In this document: one piece after another, positions 19,027-28,763 of the stretch
Numbering within the stretch: position 1 is the stretch's first letter
How the letters are laid out: each line of letters begins with the position of its first letter
Source of the DNA: Ciceribacter thiooxidans
GTDB lineage: Bacteria; Pseudomonadota; Alphaproteobacteria; Rhizobiales; Rhizobiaceae
Direction of reading: 5' to 3'
Assembly: GCF_014126615.1 (NCBI RefSeq)
Contig: NZ_CP059896.1
Coordinates: 1-64,000 of the forward strand
Length of the DNA: 64,000 nucleotides
The notes under the pieces: generated by a model
What the model was told of the DNA's origin: nothing
Databases searched by the model: none
Seen by the model: the letters and a program-made list of their open reading frames with translations, nothing else
Translations under genes and position numbers: made by a program

Positions 19027-21309
19027 TCAGGCGAACATGACCTCTTCGGAGAATGGCAGGCGCCGGAGCCGCTTGCCGGTCAGGGCGAAAATCGCGTTTC
19101 CGAGGGCCGGCATGGAGGGCGGCGTTCCCGGTTCGCCGGCGCCACCCAGTCGCGGTGCATTCTCGAGTAATTCCACTTCGATCACCGGACACTGATTCAT
19201 GCGCAGGGCATCGTAGTCGTGGAAGTTCGACTGTTCGACCACTCCGTCGGCGAAGGTGATCTGCTGTCCGACCGCGGCCGACAAACCGAAGACGATGCCC
19301 GACATCATCTGCGCCTTGAAATTCAACGGATCGAGCACGATCCCCGGATCTGCCGCGCACCATACCCGTTCGATCCTGATGCCGCCGGATGTTTCGGCGA
19401 TCTCGATCACCTGAGCGACCCAGGTTCCGAAGGAAAGGGCGAAGGCGAGGCCGCGTGCTTTACCGGGTTCGGGTGCCGTGCCCCAGCTCGACATCGAAGC
19501 CACCTTTTCGAGGACGGAGAGCGCCACCGGATAATCCCGCATGAGTTTGCGTCGCAGCTCAAGCGGATCCGCACCGCCGGCATGGGCGATCTCGTCAACG
19601 AAGCTCTCATGCATGAAGGTGTTGTAGGAAAAGCCGACCGAGCGCCAGAAACCGACCGGTACGGCCATGTCGACCTTCCTGCCGTCCACGCGGTAGTTCG
19701 CGACGCCATAGGGCTGGTTGTAAGCTCCGTCGAGGAGAGTGCTGTCCGGTCCGCCTGAGGGGAGATCCGGAAAATAGCGTCCAAGCGTGCTGGCGACGAC
19801 CGACGGAGCGGCAATCGATCCGACCAGCGCCTTCGGGAGGCCGTCGCTGTCAAGAACGGCCTTATAGCGCCCCATGGCCGCCGGACGATAGGGGCCGTGG
19901 CCTATGTCTTCCTCCCGGGTCCAAGTGACCTTGACCGGCCGACCATCCGCTTCTTTCGCCAGACGGAGCGCATAGTCGGAGAAATCGGGTTCGATGCGCC
20001 GGCCGAAGCCGCCGCCGAGAAATGTCGTATGAACCGCGATGCGATCTTCAGGGGCTCCCGTCACACGGCTCGCCACGATTTTCACGAGCGAGGGGCTCTG
20101 GTTCGGCGCCCATACGTCGACAGCGCCATCGTGGATACGGGCGGTTGCGTTCATCGGCTCCATGGCGGTGTGGGAGAGGAACGGTACCTGGTACGTGGCC
20201 TCCAATACCCTCTCTCGCGGTGCATCGGCAAAGACGACGTCCGGATCGCCGATCGTCCGGAGAGTGAAAAAGTCGGCGCCGTTCAACGCGACCGCCAGTG
20301 ATGCGTCGACATCTGCCGAACTTTCCGGACCCGGTCCGCGCTCCCACTCGATCTCGACGGATTCCGCCGCTTTGAAGGCCCGCCAGGTATTGTCGGCGAT
20401 GATGCCGATGCCATGGCCGTAGGGGCTGTCGATCTCGATCACCTTGTGTACGCCGGCCATCGCGAGGGCGGCCTTGGCATCGAAGCTTTTCATCCGCCCG
20501 CCAGGCCTGGGGTTCATGCGTACCGTTCCATAAAGCATATCCGGCAGGCTCACATCGATCCCGAAGATCGGGGCACCGGTCACTTTTCGCAACATATCCC
20601 GGCGCGGCTGTGGCTTTCCGAGGATCTTCCATTGAGAGCGGTCGCGAAGCGTGACCTCGGAAGGCGGATCGAGCTTCGCGGCATCGAGGGCAAGGGCGCC
20701 ATAGGCGATCCGTTTGCCGGATTGGCGATCGGAGACGAAGCCCTCTGCTGTTGTCAGGCTCTCGCGCGGCACAGCCAGTCTCGCTGCCGCGGCCGTCTTC
20801 AGCATTTCACGCGCTGTCGCGCCGGCGAGGCGCATCTTCTCGAAACCGTCGGCCATGGAGGTCGACCCACCGGTGAGCTGCAGGCCGGCGAACTTGGCAA
20901 CGACACCCATCGCGTCACGAAGACTTTCTGCGAGAAACCCATCGTCGAATTGCGGAAAGGGGGCGCCTTCGCGAAATGCCGCTTCGTTGAAATACGCCGG
21001 AGACGCCGGACCATGTTCGATCTCGACACGGTCAAGCGTGACGTCCAGCTCCTCCGCGACGAGTGCAGCCAGCGTGGTATAGACACCCTGGCCCATCTCG
21101 GCGCGCGGTGCGATGATCGAAATGCGATCGTTCGTGCCGATCTTGACGTACGGGTTGAAGGTGACCTCATCCTTCCCCAGCCCGTCGAGGAGCGGATTGG
21201 AGTAGGGGTTCTTGTACTGATAGTAGCCGAATGCAACGCCACCTGCGACGGCGGCGGCGCCGACAAGCAGTGTGCGCCGGGTAATTTTGCCGACAGAGCT
21301 CACCGTCAT
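19027..21309 (-). CDS. Xanthine dehydrogenase-family molybdopterin-binding subunit (isoquinoline 1-oxidoreductase beta-like)
   Basis: A 760-residue large subunit that binds the molybdopterin cytosine dinucleotide cofactor and hydroxylates aldehydes or N-heterocycles. ATG 21309 is chosen because GGGAG precedes it and it overlaps the stop of the 2Fe-2S gene (ATGA). A twin-arginine signal ([15 protein letters not shown], residues 10-24) suggests folded export to the periplasm. [20 protein letters not shown], the [15 protein letters not shown] cofactor loop and a C-terminal [17 protein letters not shown] with the active-site glutamate region all match the IorB/AldH group. No cytochrome c subunit and no XdhC-type maturation gene lie nearby. 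The substrate is unknown. Confidence 0.93.
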   Translation of the reverse strand: MTVSSVGKITRRTLLVGAAAVAGGVAFGYYQYKNPYSNPLLDGLGKDEVTFNPYVKIGTNDRISIIAPRAEMGQGVYTTLAALVAEELDVTLDRVEIEHGPASPAYFNEAAFREGAPFPQFDDGFLAESLRDAMGVVAKFAGLQLTGGSTSMADGFEKMRLAGATAREMLKTAAAARLAVPRESLTTAEGFVSDRQSGKRIAYGALALDAAKLDPPSEVTLRDRSQWKILGKPQPRRDMLRKVTGAPIFGIDVSLPDMLYGTVRMNPRPGGRMKSFDAKAALAMAGVHKVIEIDSPYGHGIGIIADNTWRAFKAAESVEIEWERGPGPESSADVDASLAVALNGADFFTLRTIGDPDVVFADAPRERVLEATYQVPFLSHTAMEPMNATARIHDGAVDVWAPNQSPSLVKIVASRVTGAPEDRIAVHTTFLGGGFGRRIEPDFSDYALRLAKEADGRPVKVTWTREEDIGHGPYRPAAMGRYKAVLDSDGLPKALVGSIAAPSVVASTLGRYFPDLPSGGPDSTLLDGAYNQPYGVANYRVDGRKVDMAVPVGFWRSVGFSYNTFMHESFVDEIAHAGGADPLELRRKLMRDYPVALSVLEKVASMSSWGTAPEPGKARGLAFALSFGTWVAQVIEIAETSGGIRIERVWCAADPGIVLDPLNFKAQMMSGIVFGLSAAVGQQITFADGVVEQSNFHDYDALRMNQCPVIEVELLENAPRLGGAGEPGTPPSMPALGNAIFALTGKRLRRLPFSEEVMFA

Positions 21310-21761
21310 ACTCCCGCCAGCTTGGCCGCTGCCTTGTGAATGGCGGCCCTGATGCGTGGATACGTACCACAGCGACAGAGATTGTCGGCCATCGCTGCGT
21401 CGATCTCGTCGTCGCCGGGCGAGGGATTGGTTTGAAGAAGCGCTACCGCATTCATGATCTGGCCGGCTTGACAATAGCCGCACTGCGCAACCTGTTCCTC
21501 GAGCCAGGCCTGCTGAACCGGGTGAAGTTCGCTCCCGGCGAGCCCCTCTATCGTCAGCACTGGACCCTCGACGTCGCCGACAGCAGTCTGACAGGAGCGG
21601 ATGGCCTCTCCGTCGATGATCACCGTGCACGCGCCACACAGGCCCACGCCGCAGCCGAACTTCGGACCTTTGATATCGAGGATGTCTCGGAGTGCCCACA
21701 GTAAGGGCATCTCCGCTTCCGCCTCCAGGCTATGCTCTCTGCCATTGACAGTCAGCTTCAC
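21306..21761 (-). CDS. (2Fe-2S)-binding subunit of the molybdenum hydroxylase
   Basis: A 151-residue small subunit that carries electrons from the molybdenum centre. The plant-type cluster motif [13 protein letters not shown] lies near residues 38-50. The second, all-helical cluster domain supplies CGYCQAGQI and CRCGTYPRI. The start is a GTG at 21761, with GAGGAG six bases upstream; a longer frame reaching 21995 has no family similarity and runs into the ispG promoter region. It is translated first and coupled to the large subunit. Confidence 0.92.
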   Translation of the reverse strand: MKLTVNGREHSLEAEAEMPLLWALRDILDIKGPKFGCGVGLCGACTVIIDGEAIRSCQTAVGDVEGPVLTIEGLAGSELHPVQQAWLEEQVAQCGYCQAGQIMNAVALLQTNPSPGDDEIDAAMADNLCRCGTYPRIRAAIHKAAAKLAGV

Positions 21762-21792
21762 GTCGGTCTCCTCGAGGCCGGAAGAAAAAGAA

Positions 21793-21821
21793 CTTCGACA
21801 AGGTATCGGTAAATGTCGAAG
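21793..21821. promoter_or_regulatory. Inverted repeat upstream of the molybdoenzyme operon
   Basis: CTTCGACA (21793-21800) and TGTCGAAG (21814-21821) are perfect eight-base arms separated by 13 bases. They sit about 32-60 bases before the GTG start of the 2Fe-2S subunit, in the region divergent from ispG. This is a candidate regulator site or leader hairpin; nothing shows which. Confidence 0.4.
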
Positions 21822-21966
21822 CGTCAACGATGGATGCCATATGAGGCTGTGTGGTTCTAGAGATGGTCGGGCCGGTCGCCACTCGGTGAGAGCGGCCGCA
21901 GAGTTGACAAGAAGCCATGTTTGATCCACCTGAAACACAGGATTTCCCGCAGATTGCGAGCAGGTA

Positions 21967-23217
21967 ATGGTCTCGGCAGAAGAATTTGATCCCAAACCGC
22001 GTCGCGCCTCCGTCGCCGTGGATGTCGGCGGAGTGATTGTCGGTGGTGGTGCGCCGGTTGTCGTTCAATCCATGACCAACACGGACACGGCCGATGTCGA
22101 TGCGACGGTCGCCCAGGTGGCGGCCCTCTTTCGCGCCGGATCCGAAATCATCCGCATCACTGTCGACCGCGACGAAAGTGCGGCAGCCGTGCCGAAGATC
22201 CGCGAGCGGCTGCTTCGGATCGGGATGGACGTGCCGCTGGTTGGTGATTTCCATTATATCGGGCACAGGCTGCTTGCCGACCATCCGGCCTGCGCGGAGG
22301 CGCTCGCGAAGTATCGCATCAATCCGGGCAATGTCGGCTTCAAGGACAAGAAGGACAAGCAATTCTCCGAAATTGTCGAGATGGCGATCCGCTATGACAA
22401 GCCGGTTCGCATTGGTGTCAATTGGGGGTCGCTTGACCAGGAATTGCTGACTCGGCTGATGGACGAGAACCAGGCGAACGGCTTCCCACTTTCCGCCCGG
22501 CAGGTGACGCGCGAGGCGATCGTGCAGTCGGCGCTGCTTTCGGCCGAGCTTGCCGAAGAGATCGGGCTGCCGCGCAATCGCATCATCCTCTCGGCGAAGG
22601 TCAGTCAGGTGCAGGATCTGATTGCCGTCTATTCGATGCTTGCCGCGCGCTCGGACCACGCTCTGCATCTCGGCCTTACCGAGGCGGGTATGGGATCGAA
22701 GGGTATCGTCGCCTCTTCGGCGGCCATGGGCTATGTGTTGCAGCAAGGGATCGGCGACACGATCCGCGTCTCGCTGACGCCGGAGCCGAACGGCGACCGT
22801 ACACGCGAGGTACAGGTGGCACAGGAGCTTCTGCAGGTCATGGGCTTCCGGCAGTTCGTGCCGGTCGTTGCCGCCTGCCCCGGTTGCGGCCGAACGACTT
22901 CCACCGTCTTCCAGGAACTCGCGCAGCGCATCCAGGAGGACATCCGCAAGAACATGTCCGTCTGGCGGGAGAAATATCCGGGCGTCGAGGGACTGAACGT
23001 CGCCGTCATGGGCTGCATCGTCAACGGGCCGGGGGAGAGTAAGCACGCCGATATCGGCATTTCGCTGCCCGGCACCGGCGAAAGCCCGGCCGCTCCGGTC
23101 TTTATTGATGGGCAGAAGGCCATGACGCTTCGCGGCCCCAACATCGCCTCCGACTTCGAGGCGCTAGTGATCGACTATATCGAGAAGCGCTACGGGCACA
23201 AAAACGCGGCAGAGTGA
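21967..23217 (+). CDS. ispG: 4-hydroxy-3-methylbut-2-en-1-yl diphosphate synthase
   Basis: IspG (GcpE) is the 4Fe-4S enzyme of the MEP pathway that turns methylerythritol cyclodiphosphate into HMBPP. The 416-residue protein has the N-terminal TIM barrel ([40 protein letters not shown]). The C-terminal cluster domain carries [10 protein letters not shown] and [11 protein letters not shown], which supply the three cluster cysteines. Length is normal for the bacterial two-domain form. It is divergent from the molybdoenzyme operon. A second isoprenoid gene (polyprenyl diphosphate synthase) lies 2 kb downstream on the other strand. Confidence 0.97.
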   Translation: MVSAEEFDPKPRRASVAVDVGGVIVGGGAPVVVQSMTNTDTADVDATVAQVAALFRAGSEIIRITVDRDESAAAVPKIRERLLRIGMDVPLVGDFHYIGHRLLADHPACAEALAKYRINPGNVGFKDKKDKQFSEIVEMAIRYDKPVRIGVNWGSLDQELLTRLMDENQANGFPLSARQVTREAIVQSALLSAELAEEIGLPRNRIILSAKVSQVQDLIAVYSMLAARSDHALHLGLTEAGMGSKGIVASSAAMGYVLQQGIGDTIRVSLTPEPNGDRTREVQVAQELLQVMGFRQFVPVVAACPGCGRTTSTVFQELAQRIQEDIRKNMSVWREKYPGVEGLNVAVMGCIVNGPGESKHADIGISLPGTGESPAAPVFIDGQKAMTLRGPNIASDFEALVIDYIEKRYGHKNAAE

Positions 23218-23298
23218 GCCCCGCGCAGGGTTGCAACTTCATATTGCCGCAATTGATCTGTTGAGGCCTTTTAGGAAACCTTTGGAGTGATTCCGACG

Positions 23299-23964
23299 AT
23301 GCTCAAGAAAATTGCCGTTCTGGCCCTCGCGACGACCTATCTTTCCGCCTGCACCACCACCGATCCGTACACCGGCGAACAGAAGGTGTCGAACACCGCC
23401 GGCGGTGCGATGCTGGGTGCCGCGGCGGGTGCCCTTGGCGGCCTTGCCATCGGTGGCGGTGGTCGCGAAGGCCGTAACGCTGCGCTGATTGGCGCGGGCA
23501 TCGGCGCCCTCGCGGGTGGCGCGATCGGCAACTATATGGATCGCCAGGAAGCCGAGCTTCGGGCGCAGCTTCAGGGTACCGGCATTTCCGTGACCCGCAT
23601 GGGCGATCGGATCATTCTCAACATGCCGTCGAACATCACGTTTGCCACGGACCAGGATGCGGTGATGCCGCAGTTCTACCCGACGCTCAATTCGGTCGCA
23701 ATTGTGCTGCGCAAGTTCGACCGTACGCTGATCGACGTCAACGGTCATACCGACTCGACCGGCAGCCTCGCCCATAACCAGGCGCTGTCCGAACGTCGCG
23801 CTATGTCGGTCGCGAGCTATCTGAACTCGCAGGGGATCGATCCCCGCCGCGTCTCATCGTTGGGCTTCGGCCCGAGCCAGCCGGTCGCCTCGAACGCGAC
23901 GCCGGAGGGCCGCGCTCAGAACCGCCGCGTCGAAATTCAGATCGCGCCGATCACTGCGGGTTGA
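23299..23964 (+). CDS. OmpA-family lipoprotein with glycine-zipper domain
   Basis: A 221-residue outer-membrane-linked lipoprotein. The signal peptide ends in the lipobox LSAC (lipid-carrying cysteine 18). A glycine-rich zipper (residues about 35-80) contains repeated GAAAGALGGLAIGG-like motifs that may insert in or span the membrane. The C-terminal OmpA domain has the peptidoglycan-binding pattern VNGHTDSTGSLAHNQALSERRA and NRRVEIQI. ATG 23299 is preferred to the GTG at 23287, which overlaps the ribosome site and would spoil the signal peptide. It resembles the YiaD/Pal-like group and probably ties the envelope to the cell wall. A strong terminator follows. Confidence 0.93.
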   Translation: MLKKIAVLALATTYLSACTTTDPYTGEQKVSNTAGGAMLGAAAGALGGLAIGGGGREGRNAALIGAGIGALAGGAIGNYMDRQEAELRAQLQGTGISVTRMGDRIILNMPSNITFATDQDAVMPQFYPTLNSVAIVLRKFDRTLIDVNGHTDSTGSLAHNQALSERRAMSVASYLNSQGIDPRRVSSLGFGPSQPVASNATPEGRAQNRRVEIQIAPITAG

Positions 23965-23986
23965 TTGGCGAGCATTTTATCCTTCG

Positions 23987-24019
23987 AGGCGCCGTTCCGG
24001 ACCGGACGGCGCCTTTTTT
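23987..24019 (+). terminator. Terminator of the OmpA-like lipoprotein gene
   Basis: An eight-base stem (23987-23994 with 24007-24014), extended by an inner TCCGG/CCGGA stem, is followed by six T residues. Confidence 0.88.
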
Positions 24020-24028
24020 CGTTCTAAG

Positions 24029-24241
24029 TCACAGGCGTGCAGTCAGCAGTTTCACGCCGGCGGCACAGAAGAGTGCCGCCATGGCACCGTCGATCCAGCG
24101 ACGCGCCGCCCGGTAGGCGTTGAGAGCGCCTTCTGTCGAGAAAAGCAAGGCGTAGCCGGTGAATACCGTCAAACCGGTCAGCAGGCAGCCGCCCACAATG
24201 ATCGCAACTGCGTTTGCAGGAGCAGTTGCCGGCAGCCCCAA
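24029..24241 (-). pseudogene. C-terminal remnant of a LysE/RhtB-family exporter
   Basis: About 70 residues match only the end of LysE-type amino-acid exporters: one hydrophobic helix (GGCLLTGLTVFTGYALLF), then RRWIDGAMAALFCAAGVKLL, the typical last helix. The frame cannot extend to a full protein, since hisC ends 26 bases upstream of it. The first four helices are missing and the only start codon is a TTG without a good ribosome site. I read this as a decayed 3' end left by a deletion next to hisC. A complete LysE-family gene of the same layout is at 61668-62309. Confidence 0.7.
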
Positions 24242-24266
24242 GCAATCCGGAACGGCTGCCCGACGA

Positions 24267-25321
24267 TCAGAGGAGGCCGTCGATCGCTTCGATCAGGCGA
24301 CGGCATTCGTCTTCCGTGCCGATCGAGATCCGCAGGAAATCGGCAATGCGCGGCTTGGCGAAGTGTCGGACGAGCACGGCTCGCTCACGGAGCTTGGCGG
24401 CAAGTTCACCCCCGGGCGACCGGGCAGGTGGGCAAAGACAAAATTCGCCTGTGACGGCAACACCTCAAAACCGCGGTCCTGCAACTGTCTTGTAAGCGTG
24501 GCACGGTTTGCCATCACCTTGCCGCGGCTCTCCTCGAACCAGGCGTCATCCTCGATCGCGGCACAGGCGGCAGCCTGCGCGAGCGTGTCCAGCGGATAGG
24601 AGTTGAAGCTGTCCTTCATTCGTTCGAGCGCTTCGATCAGGGGGCGCTGCCCGATCGCAAAGCCGATGCGGAGTCCGGCAAGCGCCCGCGATTTTGAAAA
24701 CGTCTGCACGACGAGGAAGTTCTCGAAGTGCGGCACGAGCGATACGGCGCTTTCGCCGCCGAAGTCGATGTAGGCCTCATCGATCACCACCACCTGTTCC
24801 GGATGGGCTGTGAGGAGGCGTTCAATCTCCGCAAGAGGAAGGCCGATACCCGTCGGGGCATTCGGATTGGGAAGGATGATTGCCCCGCAGGGGACATCGT
24901 AATCCTCGACGGCAATGTCGAACTGCTCACGCAAGGGAATGGTAAGGGTTTCGATGCCGTAAAGCTTCGCGTAGGTCGGATAGAAGCTGTAGGTGATATC
25001 CGGAAAAAGCAGCGGCGCATCGTGTTTCAGCAGACTTGCGAAAACGAACGCGAGTACCTCGTCCGAACCGTTGCCAACGAAGACCTCGTCCGCGTTCACG
25101 CCGTTATGACGGGCGATGCTCTCACGAAGCCGACGGGCAGTCGGATCGGGATAACGGCGCAGATCTGCGGTCGCCGCGTGTATGATTGCCTCCAGAGCTT
25201 TCGGCGAGGGACCGTAGGGGTTTTCGTTGGTGTTCAGCTTGACGAGATTCGGCATGGCCGGCTGTTCGCCGGCGACATAGGGCTCGAGTACGGAGACGAT
25301 CGGCGACCAGTACCTGCTCAT
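24267..25321 (-). CDS. hisC: Histidinol-phosphate aminotransferase, with a frameshift near the 3' end
   Basis: A PLP aminotransferase of fold type I, expected to convert imidazole-acetol phosphate to histidinol phosphate; aromatic aminotransferase activity is a possible alternative. Visible motifs are [22 protein letters not shown] and [14 protein letters not shown], with PLP lysine 210. The uninterrupted frame stops at 24293 and its last 43 residues after HLPGRPG do not fit the family. The other frame continues correctly as [20 protein letters not shown] through to LIEAIDGLL and a stop at 24267. The break is at a run of five C (24409-24413; G on the coding strand). One extra base would restore a 351-residue enzyme. 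It is a sequencing error or a genuine inactivating frameshift. It lies one base after ispA-like and was probably cotranscribed. Confidence 0.88.
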
Positions 25322-25322
25322 G

Positions 25323-26237
25323 TCAGCTCTTCCTGTTGGCCACGAAGCGTGCTGCTTCGATCAGCATGGCGGCGCGGGCTCCATAGGGGGCAAGCAGGGC
25401 CTCGGCTTCGCTCACCAGCCGTTCGAGCTCCGCCTCTGCCCAGGCCTGGCCTTTGAGGCTCGCAAGCGTCGCCTTGCCGCGCGCGGCGTCCTTGCCGGTC
25501 GCCTTGCCCAGAGTTGCGGCGTCGGCGGTGAGATCGAGCAGATCATCAGCGATCTGGAACGCACGACCGATCACCTCTCCGAAGCGACGGATTCGCCGGC
25601 GATCGGCCTCGGGCGCGCCGGACAGGATAGCCCCCGCCTCGCACGCGAAGCGCAGCAACGCGCCCGTCTTCATTGCCTGCAGCGTGACGATGCCGTTCTC
25701 GTCTGGCGCCTTCCTTTCCGCGGCGAGGTCGAGCGCCTGCCCGCCGGCCATGCCGCCCAACCCGGCAGCGCGGGCAAGCGCCAGGACCAAGTCAGTCTTC
25801 GCCCGATCTGGCAATACCGTCTCCGGCGCAGCGACGATGTCGAAGGCGTAGGTGAGAAGACTGTCGCCCGCCAAAATGGCTGTCGCCTCATCGAAGGCTA
25901 TGTGTACGGTCGGCTGGCCCCGACGCATGTCATCGTCATCCATTGCCGGCAGATCGTCATGGACAAGCGAATAGCAGTGCAGGCACTCGAGTGCCGCTCC
26001 GACCCGTAGCGCGGTCTTCCTGTCGCCGCCGAACAGAGCCGCACTTTCGGTCACCAGAAAGGGTCGCAGTCGCTTTCCGCCGTTCAGCACTGCGTGGCGC
26101 ATCGCCGCCAGCAGGTGAGGGGGACGGGCAAGCTCGTCGCACAGCGGCTCGTCCTGCAGCAGTGAAGACAGCAGACGTTCCGTCTCGACGGCGATTTCGC
26201 GCAGATGTGTCTCGAACGAGGGGCCTGAGAGAGTCAT
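25323..26237 (-). CDS. ispA: Polyprenyl diphosphate synthase (farnesyl diphosphate synthase-like)
   Basis: A 304-residue trans-isoprenyl diphosphate synthase that condenses isopentenyl diphosphate with allylic diphosphates, feeding quinone, undecaprenyl and other isoprenoids. Both aspartate-rich motifs are present: [10 protein letters not shown] near residue 90 and [10 protein letters not shown] near residue 225. GGKRLRPFL marks the IPP-binding N-terminal region. The start at 26237 gives the usual length; a frame from 26321 adds 28 residues not typical of the family. The size and the small residues before the first motif suit a C15-C20 product; exact chain length is inferred. Its stop is one base from the hisC start, so the two probably form an operon. 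Confidence 0.92.
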   Translation of the reverse strand: MTLSGPSFETHLREIAVETERLLSSLLQDEPLCDELARPPHLLAAMRHAVLNGGKRLRPFLVTESAALFGGDRKTALRVGAALECLHCYSLVHDDLPAMDDDDMRRGQPTVHIAFDEATAILAGDSLLTYAFDIVAAPETVLPDRAKTDLVLALARAAGLGGMAGGQALDLAAERKAPDENGIVTLQAMKTGALLRFACEAGAILSGAPEADRRRIRRFGEVIGRAFQIADDLLDLTADAATLGKATGKDAARGKATLASLKGQAWAEAELERLVSEAEALLAPYGARAAMLIEAARFVANRKS

Positions 26238-26406
26238 GGCGGTTCTTTGGCATGCAAGCCGGTGGGTGGCAACGGCTATTGCGCGGAAAATGGCGGCGAA
26301 CAGCGCGGGTGGACTGGCCAATTTCCAAGAGGGAAGCTAAGAGAAAAGGCTCTTGCAGTCTTGGGCGCAGTCACTTTTGGTGGAACAGAGCGACATCGGA
26401 GAAATT

Positions 26407-27111
26407 ATGGCGGATGCGCCCGAACGCGATCGCTCCGGTCTGTCTGTTGCAAAGAAGATCGCCGCGGCTCTCGCCGGGCTTTTGTTGCTGCCTTATCTTC
26501 TCATCCTGCTTTATCGCCCGAGCTTCGTGCATCCTGTTTCCACGCTCATGCTGGCGGACCTCTTTCTCCTGCGCGGCTACGATCGTGAATGGGTGGCTTT
26601 CGACGACATCTCCCCGAATCTCGTGCGGGCCGTCATGATGTCCGAAGACGGGCAGTTCTGTTCGCATTACGGTGTCGACTGGGGCCAGATGAAGGAAGTC
26701 GTGGACGATGCGCTGTCCGGTGAGGCGACCCGCGGAGCCAGCACAATTCCGATGCAGACGGTCAAGAACCTGTTCCTGTGGAACAGCCGTTCTTTCGTGC
26801 GCAAGGGTCTCGAAGTGCCACTCGCCCTCGCGGCGGATTATCTTTGGTCCAAGAAGCGGGTGATGGAGATCTATCTGAACATTGCCGAATGGGGCCCGGG
26901 TATCTACGGCATTGGTGCGGCGGCGCGGCATCACTTCAGGGTGCCGGCATCGAAGCTTTCGGCGCGGCAATCGGCGCTGCTGGCCGTTTCCCTGCCGAAC
27001 CCTATTGATCGCGTTGCCAGCCGCCCGAGCGGCAGCATGAAGCGCCTCGCCACAGTGGTCGACCGGCGCGCCAAGCGTTCGGGTGCATATATCACCTGTC
27101 TTTATGACTGA
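26407..27111 (+). CDS. mtgA: Monofunctional peptidoglycan glycosyltransferase
   Basis: MtgA polymerises lipid II into glycan strands without transpeptidase activity. The 234-residue protein has one N-terminal membrane anchor (about residues 15-37) and a GT51 domain. The catalytic glutamate is in [16 protein letters not shown] (residue 80), [16 protein letters not shown] follows, then [20 protein letters not shown] with the second key glutamate. The ATG at 26407 has GGAG six bases upstream; a TTG at 26353 is less likely. It is divergent from the polyprenyl synthase across 169 bases, an apt pairing since undecaprenyl carriers serve this enzyme. Confidence 0.95.
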   Translation: MADAPERDRSGLSVAKKIAAALAGLLLLPYLLILLYRPSFVHPVSTLMLADLFLLRGYDREWVAFDDISPNLVRAVMMSEDGQFCSHYGVDWGQMKEVVDDALSGEATRGASTIPMQTVKNLFLWNSRSFVRKGLEVPLALAADYLWSKKRVMEIYLNIAEWGPGIYGIGAAARHHFRVPASKLSARQSALLAVSLPNPIDRVASRPSGSMKRLATVVDRRAKRSGAYITCLYD

Positions 27112-27187
27112 GTTTCCAAAGATTTGTTGGTGCGTGTCCGTAACGGTCTTTAAGGTCTGATCGATCGTGATCTGGTGGAGTTAGGAT

Positions 27188-27835
27188 ATGGACAGGTTCA
27201 TTCTCTACATCGGCAACAAGAATTATTCGTCGTGGTCTTTCCGTCCATGGATGGCGCTGACCGGATGCGGCGTTGAGTTCGAAGAACGGCTTATCCCGTT
27301 TGATTTCGAGGCCGGCAACCCCAGAATCCGCGAGATTTCGCCGACCGGCCGGGTTCCCGTTCTCTGCCACGGAGACATCCGTATCTGGGAATCGCTCGCA
27401 ATCATCGAATATGCCGCCGAGATTTTCCCCGATGCCGGAATTTCGCCGAAGGCTCGCCGGGATCGGGCGGTCGCACGCTCGGTTTCCATGGAGATGCTGT
27501 CGGGCTTTCGCGCTCTGCGCAACGCGTGTCCAATGAATATACGACGCAAACAGGCGGCGCTGGACGTTTCCGACGATGTTCGTGCCGATGTCGAACGGAT
27601 CGAAACGATCTGGTGCGAATTGCGTGCGGCCTCCGGTGGGCCGTTCCTCTTCGGGGCCTTCTCGGCGGCTGACGCGATGTTTGCGCCGGTCGTCAACCGC
27701 TTTGACATCTATAATCTGGTGGACAACGAGGAGACGCTCGCCTACATGGCGGCGCTCAAGTCGCATCCGGCTTGGGTAAAATGGCAGTCGGCCGCCGTGG
27801 CAGAGCCATGGGTGGTCGCCGAAGACGAGGTTTGA
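27188..27835 (+). CDS. Glutathione S-transferase family protein
   Basis: A 215-residue cytosolic GST. The N-terminal thioredoxin-like domain has NKNYSSWSFRPWMAL, with the serine-type active site, followed by TGRVPVLCHGDIRIWESLAI, including the cis-proline and the glutamate-serine pair that binds glutathione. The C-terminal half is the all-helical domain. GGAG lies upstream of the ATG. It resembles the YfcF/zeta-like bacterial group of unknown substrate. It is 76 bases after mtgA and in the same direction, so cotranscription is possible. Confidence 0.92.
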   Translation: MDRFILYIGNKNYSSWSFRPWMALTGCGVEFEERLIPFDFEAGNPRIREISPTGRVPVLCHGDIRIWESLAIIEYAAEIFPDAGISPKARRDRAVARSVSMEMLSGFRALRNACPMNIRRKQAALDVSDDVRADVERIETIWCELRAASGGPFLFGAFSAADAMFAPVVNRFDIYNLVDNEETLAYMAALKSHPAWVKWQSAAVAEPWVVAEDEV

Positions 27836-27895
27836 GGAACGGTTCCTCTGCGCGCCGCAGGAAAAAATGAATTCGGGGACTGGTCAAGCGCCTGC

Positions 27896-27901
27896 TTGAC
27901 A
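27896..27901 (+). promoter_or_regulatory. Consensus-like -35 element upstream of rpmF
   Basis: TTGACA stands about 100 bases before the rpmF start, downstream of the GST stop. The matching -10 region is weak (around CCGATACT at 27921-27928), so this is a candidate promoter only. Confidence 0.3.
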
Positions 27902-27997
27902 TGTATAAGCCGCCCAAATTCCGATACTGAGACGTGTGATCTTCGGCTCCGGTTCCAGCCGACCTGCATGTCTTGCCCGTCAAGTGGAGTAGTTGAA

Positions 27998-28183
27998 ATG
28001 GCTGTACCGAAAAGAAAAACGAGCCCGTCGAAGCGCGGTATGCGCCGTTCTGCCGACGCGATCAAGGCTCCGACCTATGTCGAAGACAAGAACTCCGGCG
28101 AGCTGCGCCGTCCGCACCATATCGATCTGAAGACCGGTATGTATCGTGGCCGTCAGGTTCTGACGCCGAAGGAAAATGCATAA
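27998..28183 (+). CDS. rpmF: 50S ribosomal protein L32
   Basis: A 61-residue ribosomal protein beginning [18 protein letters not shown], the conserved L32 N-terminus, followed by the basic and histidine-containing segment [16 protein letters not shown]. It has no zinc-binding cysteines, as is usual for alphaproteobacterial L32. GGAG lies eight bases before the ATG; a frame reaching back to 27896 is not coding. It is followed by a strong terminator. In many other bacteria rpmF sits beside plsX; here it stands alone after a GST gene. Confidence 0.96.
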   Translation: MAVPKRKTSPSKRGMRRSADAIKAPTYVEDKNSGELRRPHHIDLKTGMYRGRQVLTPKENA

Positions 28184-28208
28184 GGCATAGCAGTTATATG
28201 CTTTGTTC

Positions 28209-28238
28209 AAGGCCGGCTTTTGCCGGCCTTTTGCTTTT
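28209..28238 (+). terminator. Terminator of rpmF
   Basis: A nine-base stem (28209-28217 with 28222-28230) closes a TTTT loop and is followed by a T-rich tract. Confidence 0.88.
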
Positions 28239-28323
28239 GTGCCAGCATCTATTTTCTCGTAACCTGCAATCGGCTATGACATCGTTGAACGATGCCGCGC
28301 GGCTTTATTATTGAGGTGCCGAG

Positions 28324-28731
28324 ATGTTGACTGCCATTCCGCTGATGATTGTGCCTCTCGCACTTTACAATCTCGCGCTGGCGGGAGCCTTCGGCGGCGG
28401 AGGTGTGGCAGGTCTTTCGCGGGTGGTGTTTACGCTGCCGATGCTCTCCGGCGCGACGTGGGTTATGTCGGCTGCGGATGTTCTCATTCTGGCGGCATTG
28501 GTGCTTCTGTTCGCCGAGATTCTCAAGTCGACCCGCAACGGGGCCGGCGCACTTCTCAACCACATCCTGTCGATGCTGGTTTTCGTGGCCTTTCTGGTCG
28601 AATTCCTGCTGGTTCGTGATGCCGCCACGCAGATCTTCTTCGTTCTGATGACGATCGCGTTCATCGATGTCGTTGGTGGATTCGTGATTTCCATCCGGTC
28701 AGCAGGCCGCGACGTATCCATCGGGCTGTAA
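28324..28731 (+). CDS. Four-helix membrane protein of unknown function
   Basis: I do not recognise this 135-residue protein. It has four hydrophobic segments, at about residues 5-26, 46-68, 79-97 and 102-124, with short loops. A GAGG-like ribosome site precedes the ATG, and base composition fits its neighbours, so it is probably real. It lies between the rpmF terminator and phaR, and converges on phaR with 32 bases between the stops. Nothing ties it to PHB metabolism except position. Confidence 0.75.
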   Translation: MLTAIPLMIVPLALYNLALAGAFGGGGVAGLSRVVFTLPMLSGATWVMSAADVLILAALVLLFAEILKSTRNGAGALLNHILSMLVFVAFLVEFLLVRDAATQIFFVLMTIAFIDVVGGFVISIRSAGRDVSIGL

Positions 28732-28763
28732 GCCGCAGGCAGCGCCGGCTGCTGCCGGGAGCT

